A stretch of 5,504 bases of DNA from an uncultured Clostridia bacterium (GTDB lineage Bacteria > Bacillota > Clostridia > Oscillospirales > Oscillospiraceae). A program made the position numbers and the translations under genes. Every line of letters starts with the position of its first letter. Within the stretch, counting starts at the first letter, position 1. Location: the NCBI GenBank assembly GCA_946187475.1, contig CAMHRJ010000165.1, positions 1 to 5,504 on the forward strand, in the 5' to 3' direction. Positions 1 to 5,220 of this stretch are shown here, one piece after another. The notes under the pieces were generated by a model that saw only the letters and a list, made by a program, of their open reading frames with translations, searched no databases and was not told where the DNA came from.

Positions 1-519
1 GGCAAGATTCAGGCCTTTGAGCGGGAGGGTAAGCCCATCCCCGAGACCTGGGCCAATGACTATGACGGCAAGCCCACCACCGACGCCTCCAAGGCTTACG
101 CGCTCACGCCCATCGCCTTCCACAAGGGCTATGGCCTGGCCGTGATGGTGGACGCCCTGAGCACCATGCTCTCCGGCGCGGCCTACGGCTCGGACATCGG
201 CCTGTTCAGCAAGCTGGAGATGGAGAACACCGGCTTCTTCCTTATGCTCCTGGACCCCAGCCGGTTCATGCCCATTGAGGAGTTCCACAAGACCGCCGAC
301 CGCTACATCCGCATGATGAAGGACAGCCGCAAGGCGGAGGGCGTGGAGGAGATTTTCATGCCCGGCGAGATCGAGCGCCGCACCTTCCAGGAGTTCATGG
401 AGACCGGCGTGGAGGTCAGTGAAAAGCTCCAGGCGGAGCTGACCCAGCTCTGCCACGGCCTGGGCGTTCCCGAGGATGTGGACACCTTCGAAAAGCTCCT
501 TGCCTACTATGAGGCGTAA
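1..519 (+). CDS. Malate/L-lactate dehydrogenase family (Ldh_2) oxidoreductase, C-terminal part
   Basis: The reading frame is open from the first base and ends at TAA 517-519, giving 172 residues; the start lies outside the window. The family (malate/L-lactate dehydrogenase, also ureidoglycolate, sulfolactate and diketogulonate reductases) uses NAD(P)H to interconvert 2-hydroxy and 2-keto acids in the cytoplasm. Seen here are the family-like stretch GKPIPETWANDYDGKPTTD near the left edge, the glycine-rich HKGYGLAVMVDALSTMLSGA segment at about residues 41-60, and MPGE near residue 120. Members usually have about 350 residues, so roughly the C-terminal half is present; the catalytic residues in the N-terminal half cannot be inspected. 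The substrate cannot be decided from this half. It is probably the last gene of its transcription unit, because a strong terminator follows 13 bases after the stop. Family assignment is fairly sure; substrate is open. Confidence 0.85.
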   Translation, partial: GKIQAFEREGKPIPETWANDYDGKPTTDASKAYALTPIAFHKGYGLAVMVDALSTMLSGAAYGSDIGLFSKLEMENTGFFLMLLDPSRFMPIEEFHKTADRYIRMMKDSRKAEGVEEIFMPGEIERRTFQEFMETGVEVSEKLQAELTQLCHGLGVPEDVDTFEKLLAYYEA

Positions 520-532
520 AACTCGGATTGTT

Positions 533-564
533 AACACCCGTTGCTTGCCGCAACGGGTGTTTTT
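533..564 (+). terminator. Intrinsic terminator after the dehydrogenase gene
   Basis: A perfect 11-bp inverted repeat, AACACCCGTTG (533-543) and CAACGGGTGTT (551-561), encloses a 7-base loop and runs into five T residues (560-564). It lies just after the dehydrogenase stop and before the regulator gene, so it separates the two transcription units. Confidence 0.9.
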
Positions 565-565
565 G

Positions 566-574
566 TGCTATGGT
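566..574 (+). promoter_or_regulatory. Possible extended -10 promoter for the XRE regulator
   Basis: TGCTATGGT (566-574) matches an extended -10 element (TGn followed by a TATAAT-like hexamer with 4 of 6 matches). A possible -35, TTGCCG, sits at 545-550 with 18-bp spacing, inside the loop of the preceding terminator. The regulator needs a promoter here because the terminator cuts it off from the upstream gene, but the match is only moderate. Confidence 0.3.
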
Positions 575-597
575 GGACACGGAAAGGGGAGAGCGTC

Positions 598-1251
598 ATG
601 TTTTCCGAGAATCTGAAACGTCTTCGCAAGGAGCGAGGCTTTACCCAGGAGAGCCTTGCGATTCAATTACATGTGGTGCGTCAGACGGTATCAAAGTGGG
701 AAAAGGGCCTTTCCGTGCCGGACGCAGTGATGCTCCAGCGTCTGGCGGAGGTGCTGGAGGTCAGCGTCAGCGAGCTGCTGGGCGCGGAGATCCCGGCGGG
801 GGAGAGCGAGCGCAACGAAATCGCGGAGCTGCTCTCCAAGATCAACGAGCAGCTGGCCATTCGCAACCGCCGGGGCCGGCTGGTGCTGCGGATCGTGCTG
901 ATTGTCCTGGCAGTACTGATTGTGCTGCCGATCCTGTCGGCGGCGCTGTTTGGCCTCCACGCGGAGGAAAACCAGATCGATGGCTCTGTGCGCTGGCTAT
1001 GCACGCTGGATGAATATATTTACGAATACCAGGTGGATTATAATGCCAGAGGAAAAATCGTTTCCGGCGCCATGGGCTGGAATGTGGAAGCACCGGATGC
1101 GCCCAACGCGGACAACTACAGCACAGTCGAGGAACTGGAGGCCGCGCTGGAGGATTATTTCCAGTCTCGCGGCGGCACGGTGGAACGCGTGGAGAACGCT
1201 GACGAGCCCCTGCACGCGCAAACAGGGTTCAACAGAACCGTGATCGGTTAA
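598..1251 (+). CDS. Membrane-anchored XRE-family HTH transcriptional regulator
   Basis: 217 residues. Residues 1-62 form a Cro/C1-type helix-turn-helix DNA-binding domain (FTQESLAIQL, then recognition helix RQTVSKWEKG, then the family-typical LAEVLEVSVSELLG). A charged linker follows (about 64-93), then one strongly hydrophobic helix at about 95-120, and a roughly 97-residue C-terminal domain (121-217) that should lie outside the membrane because RNRRGR precedes the helix on the cytoplasmic side. That domain is acidic and aromatic at its start (DEYIYEY); I do not recognise its family. The layout suggests one-protein signalling, with an external or membrane cue altering DNA binding; this is inference. 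ATG 598 was chosen because AAAGGGGAG (583-591) sits 6 bases upstream; a more upstream in-frame TTG at 541 lies inside the terminator hairpin. It appears to be a single-gene unit. The regulated targets are unknown. Confidence 0.88.
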   Translation: MFSENLKRLRKERGFTQESLAIQLHVVRQTVSKWEKGLSVPDAVMLQRLAEVLEVSVSELLGAEIPAGESERNEIAELLSKINEQLAIRNRRGRLVLRIVLIVLAVLIVLPILSAALFGLHAEENQIDGSVRWLCTLDEYIYEYQVDYNARGKIVSGAMGWNVEAPDAPNADNYSTVEELEAALEDYFQSRGGTVERVENADEPLHAQTGFNRTVIG

Positions 1252-1276
1252 ATTCCCCAAATGCAAAAAAAAGTGC

Positions 1277-1304
1277 TTTACAAATGAAAATTTTGTGGTA
1301 TAAT
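1277..1304 (+). promoter_or_regulatory. Sigma-A-type promoter of the tRNA-Ala gene
   Basis: TTTACA (-35, 1277-1282) and a perfect TATAAT (-10, 1299-1304) are separated by 16 bp, and TGG directly before the -10 makes it an extended -10. Transcription would start near 1311, about six bases before the mature tRNA, typical of a stable-RNA promoter with a very short leader. Confidence 0.9.
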
Positions 1305-1316
1305 AGCAGAGCGTTT

Positions 1317-1392
1317 GGGGGCGTAGCTCAGCTGGGAGAGCGTTCGGTTCGCATCCGAGAGGTCAAGGGTTCGAATCCCTCCGTCTCCACCA
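1317..1392 (+). tRNA. tRNA-Ala(CGC)
   Basis: A full 76-nt cloverleaf can be drawn: acceptor GGGGGCG/CGTCTCC, D arm GCTC/GAGC, anticodon stem TTCGG/CCGAG with loop TTCGCAT, variable AGGTC, T arm AAGGG/CCCTC with loop TTCGAAT, discriminator A (1389) and encoded CCA (1390-1392). The anticodon CGC (1350-1352) reads GCG alanine codons. Positions 3 and 70 form G-U, the classic alanyl-tRNA synthetase identity pair, so anticodon and acceptor identity agree. The outermost T-stem pair is an A49-C65 mismatch and the acceptor has a second wobble (G5-U68); all other stems pair. Its own promoter and terminator flank it. Confidence 0.96.
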
Positions 1393-1397
1393 AAAAA

Positions 1398-1436
1398 CCT
1401 CTTTTGCCTGCAAAGGCAAAAGAGGTATTCTTTTTT
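1398..1436 (+). terminator. Intrinsic terminator of the tRNA-Ala gene
   Basis: A perfect 12-bp stem (1398-1409 with 1414-1425) is capped by a GCAA tetraloop (1410-1413), a stable GNRA loop, and followed by TATTCTTTTTT (1426-1436). The A-run 1392-1397 before the stem could extend pairing with the T-run. It starts five bases after the tRNA CCA end. Confidence 0.92.
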
Positions 1437-1460
1437 GAATCCATGCACCAGCTTTACGTT

Positions 1461-1466
1461 AGGGAG
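1461..1466 (+). promoter_or_regulatory. Ribosome binding site fixing a TTG start
   Basis: AGGGAG (1461-1466) lies 9 bases before TTG 1476 and supports that codon as the start. The nearby ATGs at 1469 and 1480 are out of frame, and the first in-frame ATG is about 70 codons further on, which would remove the first membrane helix. Confidence 0.65.
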
Positions 1467-1475
1467 TGATGGACA

Positions 1476-1934
1476 TTGGATGTTTTGATCACGATCATAA
1501 AAACAGCAGTTTTGGTTGCTTCTGTTTTGCTTCTTGTGTATTCCGGTGTTACGCTGTATCGATGGAGACGGTCTGCATTCTCTTCCACGGATGCATATTT
1601 GAGAAATCTCAGGTACATTCGCGCAGGTGAAAAGGTGTGCATCCAAGCGCCGGATGAACCGGGAATCCAGTATGTAACCAGCGGCATGAGTTCCAAATCC
1701 ATGGTTTATTGGGAATACTGGTATACAGTGGAGGGAATTCAATACTGCAAGTCATATTTCGAAGAAGATGATGCGGAGGAGCAACCATCCAAAATCAGAA
1801 TCTATTATAACAGGAAGAACCCCAAACTCATGTACCAGGAGGGAGCAGCACGAGATGGTGTAATCTACTCGGTGGAATCAATCATTCTCGGTTTATTATT
1901 GCTGTTTGCATTGTTCGCAACCTATATTTGGTAA
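1476..1934 (+). CDS. Small membrane protein, DUF3592-like
   Basis: 152 residues with two predicted membrane helices, at about 4-28 and 131-151, enclosing a domain of about 100 residues. The central domain holds VYWEYWYTVEGIQYCKSYFEE and then KIRIYYNRKNPKLMYQEG. A YxVxGxxY strand followed by a V/I-x-YxxxNP motif is what I know from DUF3592-type proteins, whose function is unknown; the match is by eye. RWRR right after helix 1 suggests the central domain faces the cytoplasm (positive-inside rule). It starts with TTG. The lipase gene follows after 32 bases with its own Shine-Dalgarno, so the two are probably co-transcribed. No convincing promoter is visible between the tRNA terminator and this gene. 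Its codons are visibly more A/T-rich than those of the dehydrogenase or oad genes, as are the lipase codons, compatible with separate ancestry. Confidence 0.75.
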   Translation: MDVLITIIKTAVLVASVLLLVYSGVTLYRWRRSAFSSTDAYLRNLRYIRAGEKVCIQAPDEPGIQYVTSGMSSKSMVYWEYWYTVEGIQYCKSYFEEDDAEEQPSKIRIYYNRKNPKLMYQEGAARDGVIYSVESIILGLLLLFALFATYIW

Positions 1935-1966
1935 TCATTTTGGAATGAAACGAAGGAGAGACTTCC

Positions 1967-2791
1967 ATGTCATCTGGCAATGGAATCACAAAGTATCCGA
2001 TTCTGATGATTCACGGTGTCGGTTTTCGGGATTTGAAATGGCCGCTGTATTGGGGGAGAATACCCAATGCGCTTTCCGAGATGGGCGCTGTGCTGTTCTA
2101 TGGACAGCAGGACAGCTGGGCCCGCGTCGAGGACAACGCCAAATCGATCAAAGCAAGAATCAGACAGATTCTGGACGAAACCGAATCTGAAAAAGTCAAT
2201 ATCATTGCGCATTCCAAAGGCGGACTGGAGGCGCGGATGGCTGCCTCTTCGCTGGGGATGGGAGATCAAATCGCCAGCATTACCACGATCGGAACGCCCC
2301 ATCGCGGCTCAAAGACCATTGACAAGCTTCTGAAAGCGCCGGATTCGCTGTTCAATGTCGCAGCCTTTGCCGTCGACAATTGGATTGGCCTGATTGGCGA
2401 CACGAAGCCGGATTTTTACGCGGTCTGCAGAGATTTTTCCACCGAATATGCCGAGAAATTTAACCGGGAGAATCCGGATGTTCCGGGCGTGTACTATCAG
2501 AGCTATGCCGGCATCATGAAAACACCTTTTTCGGATATCAACCTTTCCACCGCAAATATCATTGTCAAGCTGATCGAAGGCGACAACGACGGACTGGTCA
2601 GCGTCGAATCTGCAAAATGGGGATCGCACTTTACCCTGCTGACAGGAAAAACCAACCGTGGTGTCTCCCATTACGATGAGATCGATTTCAGGCGTTCTCC
2701 GCTTTCCATGAAAAGCGAGACCGCAGGGGTATTGGACATTTGCGATGTCTACAGGGCAATCGTGGAGGATTTGGCGGCACGCGGATTATGA
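1967..2791 (+). CDS. Alpha/beta-hydrolase lipase/esterase (triacylglycerol lipase-like)
   Basis: 274 residues, cytoplasmic by appearance (no signal peptide or membrane helix). The serine-hydrolase layout is complete: the oxyanion-hole strand ILMIHGVG (12-19); the nucleophile elbow AHSKGG with Ser83, where Ala replaces the first Gly of GxSxG; GTPHRG at 109-114, typical of lipases; the acid Asp208 in GDNDGLVS; and His235 in GVSHYDEID. The DGLVS...WG...HxDE block resembles Pseudomonas/Burkholderia true lipases, in which the Asp two residues after the catalytic His binds Ca2+; Asp237 is the equivalent here. It should hydrolyse carboxylic esters, probably acyl glycerols, phospholipids or small esters; the substrate is not determinable. 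ATG 1967 follows AAGGAGAG (1953-1960) by 6 bases. It is likely in an operon with the membrane protein upstream, whose soluble domain seems to face the same side of the membrane. Family is sure; role is unknown. Confidence 0.88.
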   Translation: MSSGNGITKYPILMIHGVGFRDLKWPLYWGRIPNALSEMGAVLFYGQQDSWARVEDNAKSIKARIRQILDETESEKVNIIAHSKGGLEARMAASSLGMGDQIASITTIGTPHRGSKTIDKLLKAPDSLFNVAAFAVDNWIGLIGDTKPDFYAVCRDFSTEYAEKFNRENPDVPGVYYQSYAGIMKTPFSDINLSTANIIVKLIEGDNDGLVSVESAKWGSHFTLLTGKTNRGVSHYDEIDFRRSPLSMKSETAGVLDICDVYRAIVEDLAARGL

Positions 2792-2859
2792 GGCATTCTC
2801 TTCTCTGTCAGGATTCCGCTAAGAAAACCTATTTCAATTCTCATAATCTCGTTTCACAT

Positions 2860-2899
2860 CCCCGTCGCTGAACACCGGCGGGGAATTCCTTTTGTTTTT
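2860..2899 (+). terminator. Intrinsic terminator after the lipase gene
   Basis: CCCCGTCG (2860-2867) pairs with CGGCGGGG (2876-2883), eight pairs including one G-T wobble, around an 8-base loop, followed by the T-rich run TTCCTTTTGTTTTT (2886-2899). It lies 68 bases after the lipase stop and ends the two-gene unit before the oad operon. The T-run is interrupted, so it may be somewhat leaky. Confidence 0.8.
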
Positions 2900-2931
2900 C
2901 GGCATTTTCCAATCAAAATGATTCATAACAT

Positions 2932-2969
2932 CGGTGAAAACTTAAACGCTCCGGTGAAAACTTTAACCG
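2932..2969 (+). promoter_or_regulatory. Tandem operator-like repeats upstream of the oad operon
   Basis: CGGTGAAAACTT occurs at 2932-2943 and again, identically, at 2952-2963, exactly 20 bp apart (two helical turns). The second copy is the left part of an 18-bp imperfect palindrome at 2952-2969, read as CGGT-g-AAA-ac-TTT-a-ACCG. The first copy keeps its left half but has a degenerate right half. The inner 14 bases resemble CcpA/LacI-family sites (TGWAAnCGnTnWCA) with two mismatches in the proximal copy and three in the distal one. The sites are centred about 54 and 74 bases before the inferred transcription start, a position typical of activator sites. The binding protein is inferred, not shown. 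Confidence 0.6.
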
Positions 2970-2999
2970 AAAAACCCTCTTCCACTCTCTGGTCACTTG

Positions 3000-3008
3000 T
3001 GCTATAAT
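3000..3008 (+). promoter_or_regulatory. oadA: Extended -10 promoter of the oad operon
   Basis: TGCTATAAT (3000-3008) is a perfect extended -10 element. At the expected 17-bp spacing the -35 position reads TTCCAC (2980-2985), a poor match beyond its first two bases. Transcription would start near 3015, leaving a leader of about 46 bases. A strong -10 with a weak -35 downstream of tandem operators suggests activator dependence. Confidence 0.8.
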
Positions 3009-3031
3009 TGTCCAGTATACAAAGGAAAACC

Positions 3032-3064
3032 ATGATTTTTCCTGAAAGGATGGTAGGTCAATGA
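3032..3064 (+). CDS. Possible 10-codon leader ORF overlapping the oadA start
   Basis: ATG 3032 opens a short frame, MIFPERMVGQ, ending at TGA 3062-3064, so its stop shares ATGA with the oadA start (3061-3064). AAAGGA at 3021-3026 lies 5 bases upstream. It is inside the inferred transcript. Such an overlap allows translational coupling, but an ORF this short arises easily by chance and its peptide shows no attenuator-like residue run. Low confidence. Confidence 0.25.
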   Translation: MIFPERMVGQ

Positions 3065-4443
3065 AAGTACAGTTTACGGAGACGGTCCTGCGCGACGCGA
3101 ACCAGTCTCTGATCGCCACTCGACTGCCCTATGCGAAGTTTGAGCCCATTCTGGAGACCATCGACCAGGCTGGCTTCTACTCCGCTGAGGTCTGGGGCGG
3201 AGCAACCTTCGATGTTTGCCTTCGCTTCCTGAACGAGGACCCGTGGGAGCGTCTGCGGAAGATCCGCGCCAAGATGCCCAACACCAAGCTGCAGATGCTG
3301 CTGCGCGGCCAGAACATTCTGGGCTACAAGCACTACAGCGATGACGCTGTGCGCCGCTTTGTCCGTGCGTCTGTCCGCAACGGCATCGACATCATCCGCA
3401 TCTTCGACGCCCTCAACGACGTGGACAACCTGCGCGTCGCCATCGAGGAGACCGTCAAGTGCGGTGCCATGGCTTCCGGCACCATCTCCTACACCACCAG
3501 CCCGGTGCACACGCTGGACAAGTATGTCTCGATGGTCAAAGAGCTGCAGACCATGGGCGTTGCGTCCATCTGCATCAAGGACATGGCCGGTATCCTGAGT
3601 CCCAAGTGCGCTTATGATCTGGTCTCCGCCATCAAGGACGCGGTGGATCTGCCCGTCGTGGTCCACACCCACTGCACCACCGGCACCGCTTTCATGACCT
3701 ATCTGAAGGCTGTGGAAGCCGGCGCTGACGTCATCGATACCGCCATTTCTCCCTTCTCCGGCGGCACCAGCCAGCCCGCCACCGAGACCCTGAACTTCAC
3801 CCTGAAGGAAATGGGTTACGAGACCGGTCTGGACGACAGCAAGCTTCTGGAGATGGCGAACTTCTTCAAGCCCGTCCGCGCTGATTTCCTGGCCGACGGC
3901 ACCCTGAACCCGATTTCCATGGCCACGGACACCCAGTGCCTGACCTATCAGATTCCCGGCGGCATGCTCTCGAACCTCCTGAGCCAGCTGAAGATGCTGA
4001 ACGCTCTGGACAAGTTCGACGAAGCTCTTCTGGAGACGCCCCGCGTCCGTAAGGACATGGGCTATCCGCCGCTGGTCACCCCGACCAGCCAGCTGGTCGG
4101 CACCCAGGCGGTGCAGAACGTGCTGGCGGGCGAGCGTTATAAGAACGTCGGCGCCGAGATCAAGGCTTACTGCCGCGGCGAGTACGGCAAGACCCCGGCT
4201 CCCATCGATCCCGAGATTCGTGCGAAGATCCTGGCCGGCGACGAGCCTGTGAAGGGCCGCTATGCCGAGTCCATCGCCCCCGAGTTTGAGGCCGCCAAGG
4301 AGCATCTGGGCGCAGACGCCCGCTGCGAGGAGGACGTCCTCAGTTACATCGCCTTCCCCCAGGTGGCCGAGAACTTCTTCGAGGCGCGCCGCGAGGCGGA
4401 GGAGAAGGTCTGCAAGTACAGCATCGAACCCATCGAGGAATGA
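3061..4443 (+). CDS. oadA: Oxaloacetate decarboxylase alpha subunit (carboxyltransferase, no biotin domain)
   Basis: 460 residues. Residues 1 to about 270 form the HMGL-like TIM-barrel carboxyltransferase domain of OadA, pyruvate carboxylase and transcarboxylase 5S. Signature pieces are ETVLRDANQSLIATR (7-21), EVWGGATFDVCLRFLNEDPW (43-62), LQMLLRGQNILGY and VVHTHCTTG. By family analogy Asp12, Lys173 (in IKDMAG; carbamylated in relatives), His202 and His204 bind the catalytic divalent metal. The remainder is the conserved C-terminal carboxylase domain, ending without the biotinyl domain that many OadA proteins carry; a separate carrier gene lies two genes downstream. It transfers the carboxyl group of oxaloacetate to carrier biotin, releasing pyruvate. 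Asn14 stands where many relatives have His (RDAHQS). ATG 3061 follows AAAGGA (3045-3050) by 10 bases, a rather long spacing. Pyruvate carboxylase subunit B is the alternative name, but the oadG/oadB neighbours favour the sodium pump. Confidence 0.92.
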   Translation: MKVQFTETVLRDANQSLIATRLPYAKFEPILETIDQAGFYSAEVWGGATFDVCLRFLNEDPWERLRKIRAKMPNTKLQMLLRGQNILGYKHYSDDAVRRFVRASVRNGIDIIRIFDALNDVDNLRVAIEETVKCGAMASGTISYTTSPVHTLDKYVSMVKELQTMGVASICIKDMAGILSPKCAYDLVSAIKDAVDLPVVVHTHCTTGTAFMTYLKAVEAGADVIDTAISPFSGGTSQPATETLNFTLKEMGYETGLDDSKLLEMANFFKPVRADFLADGTLNPISMATDTQCLTYQIPGGMLSNLLSQLKMLNALDKFDEALLETPRVRKDMGYPPLVTPTSQLVGTQAVQNVLAGERYKNVGAEIKAYCRGEYGKTPAPIDPEIRAKILAGDEPVKGRYAESIAPEFEAAKEHLGADARCEEDVLSYIAFPQVAENFFEARREAEEKVCKYSIEPIEE

Positions 4444-4454
4444 GGTAGCGCGCC

Positions 4455-4805
4455 ATGACGAATTATAACTTTGGACAGGCGCTTCTGGACTCTCTCGTTG
4501 GCATCCTGGTGGTGTTCTTCGCGCTGATTCTGCTGATGTGCATCATCAAGATCATGACGGCCATCGGCGACGCCCGCGCGAAAAGCAAGTCTGCCGCCGC
4601 GCCTGCTGCTGAGGCTCCGAAAGCGGAGGCCGCTCCCGCAGCACCCGCGAAGCCTCTGGCCCCCGGCGTCGCCGGCGAGGTAAAGCTCTACGATACCGAG
4701 CCCCGTACCGCCGCCATGCTCATGGCGATCGTGGCCGACGAGCTGCAGACGCCCATCAACGAGCTGAGATTCATCTCCATCCGTGAGATCAAGGAGGAAG
4801 CCTGA
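4455..4805 (+). CDS. oadG: OadG-like sodium-pump decarboxylase gamma subunit
   Basis: 116 residues in the layout of gamma/delta subunits of biotin-dependent Na+ pumps: one N-terminal membrane helix (about 11-37), a flexible Ala/Pro/Lys/Glu linker (about 46-75), and a short C-terminal domain, VKLYDTEPRTAAMLMAIVADE then ELRFISIREI. In the known enzyme gamma anchors the alpha subunit to the membrane beta subunit and helps assembly. The proteins are poorly conserved in sequence, so the call rests on architecture and on its place between oadA and the biotin carrier. Its Shine-Dalgarno GAGGT (4442-4446) overlaps the oadA stop and lies 8 bases before ATG 4455, so the two genes are tightly linked. 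The ribosome binding site of the next gene lies within its last codons. Confidence 0.82.
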   Translation: MTNYNFGQALLDSLVGILVVFFALILLMCIIKIMTAIGDARAKSKSAAAPAAEAPKAEAAPAAPAKPLAPGVAGEVKLYDTEPRTAAMLMAIVADELQTPINELRFISIREIKEEA

Positions 4806-4806
4806 C

Positions 4807-5208
4807 ATGAAATACAAAATCACCCTGAAGGGTACGACTTATGAAGTAGAGGTCGAAAAGGGCGAGGCCATGGTCCTCGACGAGTATGAGGCCAAGTCTC
4901 CCGTTCCGCCCGCACCGGCTGCGCCTGTGATGGTCGCTGCCGCTCCCGTGGCCGCCGCTGCGCCTGCAGCTGCTGCCGCTCCCGCCGCTGTGGCCGCCGG
5001 CACCGTCGTGGAAGCCCCGCTGCCCGGCAACATCTTCGCCATCAAGGTGAAGGAGGGCGACGCGGTCAAGTCCGGCGACGTCCTGATCGTCATCGAAGCC
5101 ATGAAGATGGAAAACGAGGTCTGCGCTCCCGCTGACGGCGTGGTCAAGCAGATCGCCGTCACCAAGGGCGCCATGGTCGCCACCGGCGATACGCTCGTCG
5201 TGATCTGA
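4807..5208 (+). CDS. Biotin carboxyl carrier protein of the Na+-pumping decarboxylase
   Basis: 133 residues. A short N-terminal strand segment (MKYKITLKGTTYEVEVE) leads into a long Ala/Pro linker (about 34-65) and a C-terminal biotinyl domain (about 66-133). The biotin attachment motif EAMKM gives Lys100 as the residue modified by biotin protein ligase; the second half repeats the hammerhead pattern (APADGVVKQIAVTKGAMVATGDTLVVI). The swinging carrier takes the carboxyl group from the alpha subunit to the membrane beta subunit. It corresponds to the C-terminal domain of fused OadA proteins and to free carriers such as GcdC or MmdC. ATG 4807 is set by AAGGAGG (4791-4797), 9 bases upstream; an in-frame GTG at 4783 would add eight residues but lies before that site. 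It begins one base after the oadG stop, suggesting coupled translation. Confidence 0.93.
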   Translation: MKYKITLKGTTYEVEVEKGEAMVLDEYEAKSPVPPAPAAPVMVAAAPVAAAAPAAAAAPAAVAAGTVVEAPLPGNIFAIKVKEGDAVKSGDVLIVIEAMKMENEVCAPADGVVKQIAVTKGAMVATGDTLVVI

Positions 5209-5220
5209 TGAGGTGACGGG

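Noticed and set aside
528..1013. + strand 161-codon frame overlapping the regulator gene
   Set aside because: It overlaps the well-supported XRE gene in another frame, begins inside the terminator hairpin and gives a Gly/Ala/Arg-rich translation with no family signature.
1236..1249. Small hairpin AACCG-TGAT-CGGTT at the end of the regulator gene
   Set aside because: Only five pairs, partly inside the coding region and without a T-run, so not called as a terminator.
1405..1431. Promoter-like TTGCCT and TATTCT within the tRNA terminator
   Set aside because: Each hexamer matches consensus at only four positions and the spacing is 15 bp; they are better explained as parts of the hairpin and T-run.
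1278..1742. - strand frame crossing the tRNA and the membrane-protein gene
   Set aside because: It runs antisense through a complete tRNA and its promoter; similar hypothetical proteins arise from mistranslated tRNA regions.
1317..3060. Genomic island inserted at the tRNA-Ala 3' end
   Set aside because: The A/T-richer pair follows a tRNA, but I found no integrase and no second copy of the tRNA 3' end before the oad operon, so an attachment site is not supported within this window.
3058..4305. Long open frame on the - strand (415 codons)
   Set aside because: It is the mirror of oadA. Strong G/C third positions in oadA keep the opposite frame free of stops; the translation is low-complexity, without a recognisable domain or ribosome binding site.
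4907..5000. GC-rich repetitive stretch in the biotin carrier gene
   Set aside because: It encodes the Ala/Pro linker that is normal in this protein family; low complexity rather than a mobile or regulatory repeat.
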